Source of the DNA: UBA3537 sp038106885
Lineage (GTDB): Bacteria; Bacteroidota; Bacteroidia; Flavobacteriales; Flavobacteriaceae
Direction: 5' to 3'
Assembly (NCBI GenBank): GCA_038106885.1
Contig: JAYNFX010000008.1
Location: 1-41,357, forward strand
Length of the DNA stretch: 41,357 bases
The notes below the pieces were generated by a model. It searched no databases and was not told the origin of the DNA. It saw nothing but the letters and a program-made list of their open reading frames with translations. Shown here piece by piece: positions 9,025 through 16,759 of this stretch. Both the position numbers and the translations under genes were made by a program. The first letter of the stretch is position 1; each line of letters starts with the position of its first letter.

Positions 9025-10025
9025 AAAAAAATTATTCTTTAAAATCATTAAATAGTTTTGGCATTGATGTTAATGCTGATAATTTCTGTTCTGTTGAAAA
9101 TCTCAGTGAATTATTTAAATTTTTAAAAACTAAACCCTCAAATCTTTTTATACTTGGTGGGGGAAGCAATATACTTTTTACAAAAAATGTTGAAGGAACA
9201 GTTTTACACATAAACCTTAAAGGCATAGAAGTTTTAAAAGAAGGTAATTTCTTTAGTGAGGTTAAAGTTTCAGCCGGCGAAAATTGGCATGATTTTGTTT
9301 TGTGGTCAATTGATAAAAATTTAGGTGGATTAGAAAACCTATCTCTTATCCCAGGAAATGTTGGTACTGCTCCAATTCAAAATATCGGTGCTTATGGAGT
9401 TGAACTAAAGGATAATTTTGTTAGCTGTGAAGCTATAAATCTTTTAACACTTGAAATTGAAACTTTCACAAATTTAGAATGTAAATTTGGATATAGAAAT
9501 TCAATTTTTAAATCTGAAAAAAAAGGGGAATATATTATTATAAGTGTCACTTTTAAGCTAACAAATAAAAATCATAATATTAAAACATCATATGGTGATA
9601 TAAAAAAGCAGTTAGAAAAAAATAGTATTAAATATCCTAAAATCAAAGACATTTCTGATGCTGTAATACTAATAAGAAAATCTAAATTGCCTGATCCTGA
9701 AGTTATTGGAAACGCTGGTAGTTTTTTTAAAAACCCAATAATTAATAGCAAAACCTTCTCGACAATAATAAAGCAGTTTCCTAATATACCAAACTATAAG
9801 ATTTCAAAAGACGAAATAAAAATTCCTGCTGGATGGTTAATCGAAAAAGCTGGTTTTAAAGGTAAAAAATTTAACACTTACGGAGTTCATGATAAACAAG
9901 CGCTTGTATTGGTGAATTACGGAAATGCATCAGGAAAAGAAATATTAGAATTATCAAAATTAATACAAAAAACAATAATTACAATTTTCGGTATCAAATT
10001 GGAAAGAGAAGTAAATATTATTTAA
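9021..10025 (+). CDS. murB: UDP-N-acetylenolpyruvoylglucosamine reductase MurB
   Basis: Cytoplasmic FAD enzyme making UDP-N-acetylmuramate for peptidoglycan. Visible motifs: FILGGGSNILF (FAD binding), ENLSLIPGNVGTAPIQNIGA, FGYRNSIFK (the type I MurB tyrosine loop) and GNAGSFFKNP with the proton-donor Ser234, then PAGWLIEKAGFKGKK. The length (334) fits the E. coli-like type I class. It begins with TTG at 9021; the TTGA overlaps the aminotransferase stop by four bases, and the sequence from this codon (KKNYSLKSLNSFGIDV) is the conserved MurB beginning, so the unusual start is well supported. Confidence 0.97.
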   Translation: MKKNYSLKSLNSFGIDVNADNFCSVENLSELFKFLKTKPSNLFILGGGSNILFTKNVEGTVLHINLKGIEVLKEGNFFSEVKVSAGENWHDFVLWSIDKNLGGLENLSLIPGNVGTAPIQNIGAYGVELKDNFVSCEAINLLTLEIETFTNLECKFGYRNSIFKSEKKGEYIIISVTFKLTNKNHNIKTSYGDIKKQLEKNSIKYPKIKDISDAVILIRKSKLPDPEVIGNAGSFFKNPIINSKTFSTIIKQFPNIPNYKISKDEIKIPAGWLIEKAGFKGKKFNTYGVHDKQALVLVNYGNASGKEILELSKLIQKTIITIFGIKLEREVNII

Positions 10026-10069
10026 ATTAAAATATTAAATTGTATAATGGAATCAAAATTCAATCTACA

Positions 10070-10264
10070 ATGAAACTGCTAATTATTACACTAGTTTTGC
10101 TAAGTATTGGAATAGCTGGAATTTCAATCAAAATTTGGATAAAAAAAAATGGGAAATTTGCAGGCACATGTGCTAGTCAAAATCCAATGATCAATAAAAA
10201 TGACGAACCGTGTGGCTTTTGCGGTAAAACACCAGATCAATTTAATGATTGTAAAAAATCTTAA
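10070..10264 (+). CDS. Small single-pass membrane protein with four cysteines
   Basis: A 64-residue protein of unknown function. Residues 2-24 form one hydrophobic helix (LLIITLVLLSIGIAGISI), followed by a basic patch and a short soluble tail holding Cys34, Cys48, Cys51 and Cys61, with CGFCG as a knuckle-like pair. The four cysteines could bind a metal or form disulfides depending on topology. A TTG in frame at 10040 would add ten residues, but the ATG at 10070 gives a clean start directly before the helix. Similar short proteins occur near murB in Bacteroidota as far as I recall, without assigned function. Confidence 0.75.
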   Translation: MKLLIITLVLLSIGIAGISIKIWIKKNGKFAGTCASQNPMINKNDEPCGFCGKTPDQFNDCKKS

Positions 10265-10337
10265 AATTTTAAAGGATTTTAATTAACCAAGCTTTAAGAT
10301 ACAAATTGTTATATTTACAAAAAGCAATAATCCTATT

Positions 10338-10892
10338 TTGAATCTATCTAAAGCCATTACAGAAGCAAAACAAAATAATCAAGTTGCTTTTAATTTTCTT
10401 CTTGAGACTTATTGGAACGACGTTTTTAACTTCATGTTAAAAAGAACTAAAAATGAAATTGATGCAGAAGATGTAACAATCGAAGCTTTTTTTAAAGCAT
10501 TCAATAAAATTGGTTCTTTTGATCCAAAATTTAAATTTAAAACATGGTTAATTACTATTGCAAAAAACACACATTTTGACAATTTAAGAAAACAAAAAAA
10601 AAGTATATCAAGTCAATATACAAAGGATGATGAAAACCGATCACATTGGATTGTAGATAATTCACCTACTGCTGAAGACCGTTTAATCAACGAACAAAAC
10701 TTAGCAGAGTTACTTAAAGACATAAAAAAATTAAAAAAACATCACCAAGAAATAATTCAACTTCGTTATTTTCAAGAAAAATCATATGTAGAAATTGCAT
10801 TTCAGCTACAGATCCCAGTAAATAATGTAAAAGTCAAACTTTTACGCGCAAAAAGATTATTAGCAGAAGTAATAAGCAAAAAAAATGATTAA
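10338..10892 (+). CDS. ECF-type RNA polymerase sigma factor
   Basis: A 184-residue group 4 sigma factor. Region 2 covers about residues 20-85, including DAEDVTIEAFFKAF and FKFKTWLITIAKN; region 4 covers about 120-180, with HHQEIIQLRYFQEKSYVEIA as the -35-reading helix-turn-helix. It begins with TTG at 10338; the first in-frame ATG would cut away most of region 2.1, so TTG is preferred. No anti-sigma gene lies next to it. Its last eight bases overlap the Nramp-like gene, implying co-translation. What it controls cannot be told from here. Confidence 0.9.
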   Translation: MNLSKAITEAKQNNQVAFNFLLETYWNDVFNFMLKRTKNEIDAEDVTIEAFFKAFNKIGSFDPKFKFKTWLITIAKNTHFDNLRKQKKSISSQYTKDDENRSHWIVDNSPTAEDRLINEQNLAELLKDIKKLKKHHQEIIQLRYFQEKSYVEIAFQLQIPVNNVKVKLLRAKRLLAEVISKKND

Positions 10893-12099
10893 ATACTTAA
10901 AAAAACTAGGCCCAGGTTTACTTTTTGCTGGAAGTGCTGTTGGAGTATCACATTTAGTTCAATCAACAAAAGCGGGAGCAAATTTTGGATTTGGTTTGAT
11001 ATGGGCATTAGTTTTAATTAATATAATTAAATTCCCTTTTTTTGAATTTGGCCCCAGATATGCTGCAGCAACTGGAGAAAATTTACTAGAAGGGTACAAA
11101 AAACTAGGCAAAGTATTTTTAAAGGTTTATGTAGTATTAAGCTTTGCCACAATGTTTACTATACAAGCAGCAGTTACAATTGTAACTGCTGGAATAGCAT
11201 CATCTCTTCTTAAAAATTCGTTGAATATCCAATCATGGACATTAATTATATTATTTTTTTGCCTACTGATTCTAATCTTTGGAAAATTTAAATTTTTGGA
11301 TAAATTCATGAAAATTATAATTATAATATTGAGCTTCTCAACAATTATTGCAGTTGTAAATGCATTTTTTAATTTGGATTATGATACTAATTGGACTCAA
11401 GTTTTTCCCTCAAGTAATCAAGATATTATTTTTTTAATTGCATTCATGGGTTGGATGCCTGCCCCATTAGATGTATCTATTTGGCAATCTATTTGGGTAA
11501 TTGAAAAACAAAAATCTTCTTCTGATTTTAAAAAAAACTCAATAATGCAAGACTTTAACATTGGTTATATTGGCACATTCCTATTAGCAATTGGGTTTCT
11601 ATTACTTGGAAGTCTTGTAATGTTTGGAGCAGACACAAAGCTAAGCAATGATGGAAGTATTTTTTCTTTGCAACTCATAGAAATGTATTCAAAAAACTTA
11701 GGTGATTGGAGTTACTTTTTGATTGGAATTGCTGCTTTTACAACAATGTTTAGTACAACATTAACAACTTTAGATGCATCTCCAAGAGTAATGAATAAGT
11801 CTATTGAATTAATTTCAGAAAAAAAAATAAAAAATGGCTATAACTATTGGATAATAATTTTGATATCAGGTACAATTTTTATCTTCTTTTTTTATTTATC
11901 AGAAATGGGGAGTTTAATAAAAATTGCTACAATATTATCTTTTGTTACTGCCCCTATTTATGCAATAATGAACTATCTTTTAATTTTTAGCAAACACACT
12001 CCTGAAAATTTTAGACCTTCAAGATTTATGAATTTTTTAAGCATAACAGGTATCTTATTTTTAATTGTTTTTAACATTTGGTACTTAAGTATTTTATGA
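10885..12099 (+). CDS. Nramp-family (SLC11-like) transporter lacking the canonical metal-binding motifs
   Basis: A 404-residue protein with about eleven hydrophobic segments and the overall Nramp pattern, beginning KKLGPGLLFAGSAVGVSHL. In canonical Nramp manganese/iron transporters the first helix carries DPGN and the sixth carries MPH. By eye alignment those positions here are GVSH (20-23) and MPA (191-193, in GWMPAPLDVSIWQS). The charged and sulfur/histidine ligands for transition metals therefore look changed, and the substrate is uncertain: another divalent cation is possible. The start overlaps the sigma factor gene by eight bases. Membership of the family is fairly safe; metal specificity is not. 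Confidence 0.82.
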   Translation: MIKYLKKLGPGLLFAGSAVGVSHLVQSTKAGANFGFGLIWALVLINIIKFPFFEFGPRYAAATGENLLEGYKKLGKVFLKVYVVLSFATMFTIQAAVTIVTAGIASSLLKNSLNIQSWTLIILFFCLLILIFGKFKFLDKFMKIIIIILSFSTIIAVVNAFFNLDYDTNWTQVFPSSNQDIIFLIAFMGWMPAPLDVSIWQSIWVIEKQKSSSDFKKNSIMQDFNIGYIGTFLLAIGFLLLGSLVMFGADTKLSNDGSIFSLQLIEMYSKNLGDWSYFLIGIAAFTTMFSTTLTTLDASPRVMNKSIELISEKKIKNGYNYWIIILISGTIFIFFFYLSEMGSLIKIATILSFVTAPIYAIMNYLLIFSKHTPENFRPSRFMNFLSITGILFLIVFNIWYLSIL

Positions 12100-12118
12100 T
12101 TTTTATCATTATACTTTG

Positions 12119-12126
12119 TATCTTTG
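12119..12126 (+). promoter_or_regulatory. lipA: Candidate -7 element TATCTTTG before lipA
   Basis: TATCTTTG fits TAnnTTTG exactly and is 18 bases before the chosen lipA ATG (12145), in the 45-base gap after the Nramp-like gene. Its position also argues against the upstream TTG start at 12124, which would lie within it. No -33 TTG is seen at normal spacing. Confidence 0.45.
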
Positions 12127-12144
12127 TTTTTTCAATATTTATAT

Positions 12145-13020
12145 ATGTCTTTAGAGATTCCCACAATCAATAAAAAGCCTCAACCAAAACCAAAATGGTT
12201 ACGCGTTAAATTACCTACGGGGAAAAAATATTCTAAATTACGTGGACTCGTTGACAAGTATAAATTAAATACCATTTGCACATCAGGAAGTTGCCCGAAT
12301 ATGGGGGAATGTTGGGGTGAAGGAACTGCTACTTTCATGATTTTAGGAAATATTTGTACCCGATCATGTGGCTTTTGTGGAGTGAAGACTGGGAGACCAG
12401 AGTCTGTTGATTGGGATGAACCAGAAAAAGTTGCACGTTCAATAAAAATTATGGGTATTAAACACGCTGTATTAACTAGTGTAGACCGTGACGATTTGAA
12501 AGACATGGGAAGTATTATTTGGTCTGAAACAGTTAAGGCAGTTAGAAGAATGAATCCAAATATTACACTTGAGACATTAATCCCTGATTTCCAAGGTATT
12601 GAAAAACATTTAGATAGAATTTTAGCAGTTGCTCCTGAAGTAATATCTCATAATATGGAAACTGTAAGGCGTTTAACTAGAGAAGTACGCATACAAGCAA
12701 AATATGATAGAAGTTTAGAAATTCTAAAATATTTAAAGGACAATGGCCAAAGGCGAACTAAAACAGGTTTGATGCTTGGTTTAGGTGAAACTCGAGATGA
12801 AGTCATTGAAACTCTTAATGATTTAAAAAAAGTCGGAGTCGATGTTGTTACAATTGGTCAGTACTTACAACCAAGCAAAAAGCATTTACCCGTAAAAGAA
12901 TTTATATCCCCAGATCAATTTAAAGAATATGAAAAAATCGGATTGGATTTAGGGTTTAAACATGTAGAAAGTAGTGCCTTGGTACGCTCATCATACAAAG
13001 CACAAAAACACATTAATTAA
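12145..13020 (+). CDS. lipA: Lipoyl synthase
   Basis: Radical SAM enzyme that inserts two sulfur atoms into protein-bound octanoyl groups. Both iron-sulfur sites are intact: the auxiliary cluster CTSGSCPNMGEC (Cys45, 50, 56) and the radical SAM cluster CTRSCGFC (Cys71, 75, 78), with the C-terminal RSSY (281-284) that supplies the serine ligand. At 291 residues it is a normal length. An in-frame TTG at 12124 would add seven residues (FFQYLY-type), but it overlaps the likely -7 promoter element, so ATG 12145 is chosen. It ends in an eight-base antisense overlap with lpxK. Confidence 0.97.
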   Translation: MSLEIPTINKKPQPKPKWLRVKLPTGKKYSKLRGLVDKYKLNTICTSGSCPNMGECWGEGTATFMILGNICTRSCGFCGVKTGRPESVDWDEPEKVARSIKIMGIKHAVLTSVDRDDLKDMGSIIWSETVKAVRRMNPNITLETLIPDFQGIEKHLDRILAVAPEVISHNMETVRRLTREVRIQAKYDRSLEILKYLKDNGQRRTKTGLMLGLGETRDEVIETLNDLKKVGVDVVTIGQYLQPSKKHLPVKEFISPDQFKEYEKIGLDLGFKHVESSALVRSSYKAQKHIN

Positions 13021-14023
13021 TACAATTTTTTGTAAAATCTTTAATTGAATTTATAAATTCAACAGAATTATCTATTTCAATTTTGATTGGTATATAGTAA
13101 ATTGAATTGTTCTTTACTGAGTTTAATCTTGTAAAATCCTTTTCTGTTGTTAGAACAATAGTTTTTGAAGAAATTAATCTCAATTGATTTTTTGTAAACT
13201 TATGATGATCGGGAAATTCCAGGTGTTCATAGTGTAGTCCTAAAACGTCTAAGTAATTTAGAAGTGGTTCGGCATTTGCAATTCCTGTGACTAATGTGAA
13301 TTTTTTATTTTTTAAATAGTCAATTGATTTTGTATTATCAAACGATTTAATATGGTCATCGTACACAATAGAACTAAAAAATAGCTTTTGATGATTTTTT
13401 ATATTAAGTCTTTTAAAAACTTCTTTCTTTTCAAAATCTGATAATACTTTAGGGCATTTTGTAACAACAATTATTTGTGCACGATTAGCTCCACTGATAG
13501 GTTCTCTAAGATTACCAGCTGGCAACAAAATATCATCGCAGTAAAGATCTTTGTAACATGTCAACAAAATAGACAAACCTGGTTTAACCTTTCGGTGTTG
13601 AAATGAATCATCGAGCAATACTACATCCAAATTTGGATTATATTTTTTTAGTAAATCAATGCCAGCTTTACGATCATTATTGACTGCAACTATAATTTCA
13701 GGAAATTTATTTTTGATTTGATATGGTTCGTCTCCAATAATTTCTGATGACACAGAATCACCAGACATTACAAACCCATTAGACTTTCTACCATAACCCC
13801 TACTTAAAACTGCAATTTTATATTCATTCACAAGAATTCTAACTAAATACTCTATCATTGGAGTTTTTCCTGTACCTCCTATTGATAAATTACCAACACC
13901 TATAACTGGAAAATCAAAACTTATTGACTTAAGTGCACTGCAATCGAATAATTTATTTCTTGTGAAAACAATCAAAAAATAAACTAAATTAAACGGCAAA
14001 AATATTTTCCTTAAAAGCTTCAT
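13013..14023 (-). CDS. lpxK: Tetraacyldisaccharide 4'-kinase LpxK
   Basis: Inner-membrane kinase that phosphorylates the lipid A disaccharide at the 4' position. It shows an N-terminal membrane-associated helix (LRKIFLPFNLVYFLIVF), the P-loop GNLSIGGTGKTP (44-55), LSRGYGRKSNGF, GDEPYQIKNKFP and LLDDSFQHRKV, all LpxK hallmarks. The frame stays open 27 codons further upstream to 14104, but that would run 36 bases into the divergent Nif3 gene, and MKLLRKI is the typical Bacteroidota start; ATG at 14023 is therefore used (336 residues). Convergent with lipA with an eight-base overlap. Confidence 0.95.
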   Translation of the reverse strand: MKLLRKIFLPFNLVYFLIVFTRNKLFDCSALKSISFDFPVIGVGNLSIGGTGKTPMIEYLVRILVNEYKIAVLSRGYGRKSNGFVMSGDSVSSEIIGDEPYQIKNKFPEIIVAVNNDRKAGIDLLKKYNPNLDVVLLDDSFQHRKVKPGLSILLTCYKDLYCDDILLPAGNLREPISGANRAQIIVVTKCPKVLSDFEKKEVFKRLNIKNHQKLFFSSIVYDDHIKSFDNTKSIDYLKNKKFTLVTGIANAEPLLNYLDVLGLHYEHLEFPDHHKFTKNQLRLISSKTIVLTTEKDFTRLNSVKNNSIYYIPIKIEIDNSVEFINSIKDFTKNCIN

Positions 14024-14068
14024 CAACACGAAAGTAATTATTTTATATTTGATGATAAATAAAATCCT

Positions 14069-15163
14069 ATGATAGTTCAAGACATAATCAAAAAACTTGA
14101 TCAACTTGCACCATTGGTTTACGCTGAGGAATTTGATAATGTAGGTTTGATAATTGGAGACAAAAAAGCAAAAGTTGATGGAATATTAATCACTTTGGAT
14201 ACAACTCTCGAAGTTATTGATGAAGCAATTAAAAATAAATGTAACTTAATTATTAGTTTCCATCCTATTATCTTTAATGGATTGAAAAAAGTTACTGGAA
14301 AAACTTATGTAGAAAAAGTTTTAACAAAAGCTATAAAATATGACATCTCAGTTTTCGCAATCCACACTGCATTAGATAATTCATTTGAAGGGGTTAATTC
14401 AGCAATTTGTAATGTATTGAAGTTGAGAAATAAGTCAATTTTGATACCAAAATCGGGAACACTCAAAAAACTAATAACATACGTGCCATTTTCTCACGCT
14501 GATAAGGTGAGAGAATCTCTTTTTGAAGCAGGAGGTGGAGAAGTTGGAAACTATAAAAATTGCAGCTATAATTCTAATGGTAAGGGAACATTCATGGGTA
14601 ATGCAAACTCTAATCCATATTATGGAAAACCCAATGAATACAAAAATTTAGATGAAACAAAAATTGAAATTATATATGCAAAACATTTAGAGATAAATAT
14701 TTTGAATTCTCTAAATAGATCCCATCCATATGAACAAGTTGCTTATGAAACTTATACATTAGAAAATAAAAATAAATATATAGGCATGGGGATGATTGGA
14801 AGTTTTGATAAAGAAATGGGAGAAGTTGATTTTATTGAATTTGTAAAAAAATCTATGAAAAGTACTGTAGTAAAACATTCTAAATTACTTAAAAAACCAA
14901 TAAAAAAAGTTGCTGTTTTAGGTGGATCTGGAAGCTTTGCAATCGAATCTGCAAAGTTAGCTAATGCTGATGCGTTTATAACTTCTGACTTAAAATACCA
15001 TGATTTTTTTAAAGCTGAAAATGAAATTTTATTACTAGATATAGGCCATTTCGAAAGCGAACAGTATACAAAAAACCTATTACAAGTGTATCTTAAGAAA
15101 AAAATTCCTAATTTTGCAATCCTTTTATCAAAGATAAATACAAACCCAGTAAATTATAAATAA
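14069..15163 (+). CDS. Nif3-like dinuclear metal centre protein (DUF34/YbgI family)
   Basis: A 364-residue member of the widespread Nif3/YbgI family, with N-terminal and C-terminal halves around a PII/CutA-like insert (about residues 130-240). Likely metal ligands are His65 (SFHPIIFNG), Asp103 (IHTALDN) and the C-terminal DIGHFESEQ. The first of the usual paired histidines reads Phe here (SFHP rather than SHHP). The family is proposed to act as a GTP cyclohydrolase-like or metal-insertion protein, but its physiological role is unsettled. It starts 45 bases from lpxK (divergent) and two bases before the coiled-coil gene, a conserved pair in Bacteroidota. Confidence 0.9.
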   Translation: MIVQDIIKKLDQLAPLVYAEEFDNVGLIIGDKKAKVDGILITLDTTLEVIDEAIKNKCNLIISFHPIIFNGLKKVTGKTYVEKVLTKAIKYDISVFAIHTALDNSFEGVNSAICNVLKLRNKSILIPKSGTLKKLITYVPFSHADKVRESLFEAGGGEVGNYKNCSYNSNGKGTFMGNANSNPYYGKPNEYKNLDETKIEIIYAKHLEINILNSLNRSHPYEQVAYETYTLENKNKYIGMGMIGSFDKEMGEVDFIEFVKKSMKSTVVKHSKLLKKPIKKVAVLGGSGSFAIESAKLANADAFITSDLKYHDFFKAENEILLLDIGHFESEQYTKNLLQVYLKKKIPNFAILLSKINTNPVNYK

Positions 15164-15165
15164 TT

Positions 15166-15945
15166 ATGGCCAAGAAGAAAGAACTAACTGTAGAAGAAAG
15201 ATTAAGAGCATTATATGATTTACAACTCATAGACTCTAGAGTTGATGAAATTAGAAATGTCAGAGGTGAACTTCCTCTTGAGGTTAGAGATTTAGAAGAT
15301 GAAGTTGAAGGTTTTAAATTAAGACTTCAGAAATTTGAGGAAAATCTTACTGATATTGACAATCAAATCAAAGCTAAAAAAAATCTTATTGAAGAGTCAA
15401 AGTCATTAATTAAGAAATACAATGAACAACAAAAAAATGTTCGAAATAACAGAGAATTTAATTCTTTAGCTAAAGAAATTGAATTTCAGGAACTCGAGAT
15501 TCAGTTAGCTGAAAAGCATATTAAAGAATTCAAAGCACAAACTGAGCAAAAAAATGAAGTTATTGAAGGCACTAAAGAGCGTCTTTCAGAACGCGAAGAA
15601 CATTTAAAACACAAAAAAAATGATTTAGATGCAATACTTGCCGAAACTGAGAAAGAAGAAAAAGTATTATTAGATAAATCAGACGAATATAAAACTAAAA
15701 TTGAGGATCGCTTAGCTAAAGCATATAGTAAGATTCGTTCAAGTGTCAAAAATGGCTTGGCTGTAGTCCCTATTGAAAGAGGTGCATCTGGTGGATCATA
15801 CTTTACTATACCTCCACAAGTACAAGTGGAAATTGCAGCAAGAAAAAAAATAATTACCGATGAACACAGCGGACGTATTTTAGTTGACTCTGAATTGGCA
15901 GAAGAACAAAAAGTCAAAATGGAAAAATTGTTTTCTAAAATTTAA
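15166..15945 (+). CDS. Coiled-coil 'zinc ribbon' (DUF164/CdsZ-like) protein without zinc ligands
   Basis: A 259-residue protein: a long antiparallel coiled coil (about residues 5-190, charged heptads) followed by the C-terminal knob that is a C4 zinc ribbon in most bacteria. The knob is recognisable from FTIPPQVQVEI and GRILVDSEL, but the four positions where cysteines are expected read Ser208, Ser211, Asp232 and Ser235 (GASGGS and TDEHSGR). The fold probably remains without zinc. The family is found next to Nif3 in many bacteria, as here (two-base gap). Molecular role is poorly defined. Confidence 0.88.
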   Translation: MAKKKELTVEERLRALYDLQLIDSRVDEIRNVRGELPLEVRDLEDEVEGFKLRLQKFEENLTDIDNQIKAKKNLIEESKSLIKKYNEQQKNVRNNREFNSLAKEIEFQELEIQLAEKHIKEFKAQTEQKNEVIEGTKERLSEREEHLKHKKNDLDAILAETEKEEKVLLDKSDEYKTKIEDRLAKAYSKIRSSVKNGLAVVPIERGASGGSYFTIPPQVQVEIAARKKIITDEHSGRILVDSELAEEQKVKMEKLFSKI

Positions 15946-15950
15946 ACAAA

Positions 15951-15978
15951 AAACCTTCAGATTTGAAGGTTTTTTTTT
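15951..15978 (+). terminator. Rho-independent terminator after the Nif3/coiled-coil pair
   Basis: Stem AAACCTTCA (15951-15959) pairs with TGAAGGTTT (15964-15972) around a four-base loop, followed by T's to 15978. It starts five bases after the stop codon and separates this operon from msrA. Confidence 0.92.
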
Positions 15979-16037
15979 AGGATAATTTTTACAAAATTTA
16001 ATTTTTAGATTAATAATTTCATTTCAAATATATATTT

Positions 16038-16688
16038 ATGAAAGAATTATTATTCAAAGCATTTTTTTTATCATTTACCACTCTAAGTTGTCAAAATAAT
16101 ACTAAAGAATTTAAACAAGTTAATTCTATTGCAATTGAAGTATCCAAAGAAGATGGATTTTCAAAAGCATATTTTGCGAGTGGATGCTTTTGGTGTGTAG
16201 AAGCAATATTTGAAAGTGTTTACGGCGTTCATGAAGTTATTAGTGGATATTCTGGAGGATTTACCAAAAATCCAACATATGAACTTAGCAACACAGGAAG
16301 AACCGGTCATGCAGAGGCTGTCGAGGTTTATTATGATGACAAAATAATAAGTTATTCGACCTTATTGGATGTATACTTTGGATCACAAAATATTTCTCAA
16401 ATTAATGGTCAAGGGCCAGATATTGGTTCACAATATAGATCAATAATTTTTTATCAAAACAATTTACAACGGGATTTAATATACAATAAAATCAAAGAGA
16501 TTGAAAAATTTAATAACGTAAGTGTAGCAGCTGAAGTATATCCGTTCCAAAAATTCTGGAAAGCTGAAAATTATCATCAAAATTATGAACGTCTTCATCC
16601 AAACAACCCTTATGTAAGAAATGTATCAATTCCTAGACTTAAAAAATTTCAAAAAAAATTCCCTCATCTATTAAAAATAAATCATTGA
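16038..16688 (+). CDS. msrA: Peptide methionine-S-oxide reductase MsrA, predicted lipoprotein
   Basis: Repairs methionine S-sulfoxide in proteins. The catalytic motif GCFWC (49-53) places the nucleophile at Cys50; GYSGGFTKNPTYE and GQGPDIGSQYRSIIFY are the substrate-pocket stretches, and ENYHQNY lies near the end. The N-terminus (MKELLFKAFFLSFTTLSC) looks like a lipoprotein signal with the lipidated Cys18, so the enzyme is predicted to sit on a periplasmic or outer-membrane face, repairing exported proteins. It is a single gene between a terminator and the kynurenine operon; no msrB is nearby. Confidence 0.95.
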   Translation: MKELLFKAFFLSFTTLSCQNNTKEFKQVNSIAIEVSKEDGFSKAYFASGCFWCVEAIFESVYGVHEVISGYSGGFTKNPTYELSNTGRTGHAEAVEVYYDDKIISYSTLLDVYFGSQNISQINGQGPDIGSQYRSIIFYQNNLQRDLIYNKIKEIEKFNNVSVAAEVYPFQKFWKAENYHQNYERLHPNNPYVRNVSIPRLKKFQKKFPHLLKINH

Positions 16689-16729
16689 TATCCATTAGGT
16701 TTTGAATTTTATAATCGCTCAAAAATAGC

Positions 16730-16737
16730 TACATTTG
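16730..16737 (+). promoter_or_regulatory. Candidate -7 element of the kynurenine operon
   Basis: TACATTTG matches TAnnTTTG and is 22 bases before the kynureninase TTG start. The nearest upstream TTG (16702-16704) is 25 bases away, slightly longer than the usual 17-23. It is in the only sizeable gap before the operon (71 bases), so it is the best promoter candidate. Confidence 0.5.
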
Positions 16738-16759
16738 AGTATATACTAAACAAAAAAAC

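Noticed and set aside
12124..12144. An upstream TTG start for lipA
   Set aside because: It adds seven non-conserved residues and overlaps the likely -7 element at 12119-12126. The ATG at 12145 fits known lipoyl synthase N-termini.
14024..14104. A 27-residue N-terminal extension of LpxK
   Set aside because: It would overlap the divergent Nif3 gene by 36 bases, and the conserved protein begins at the later methionine (MKLLRKI).
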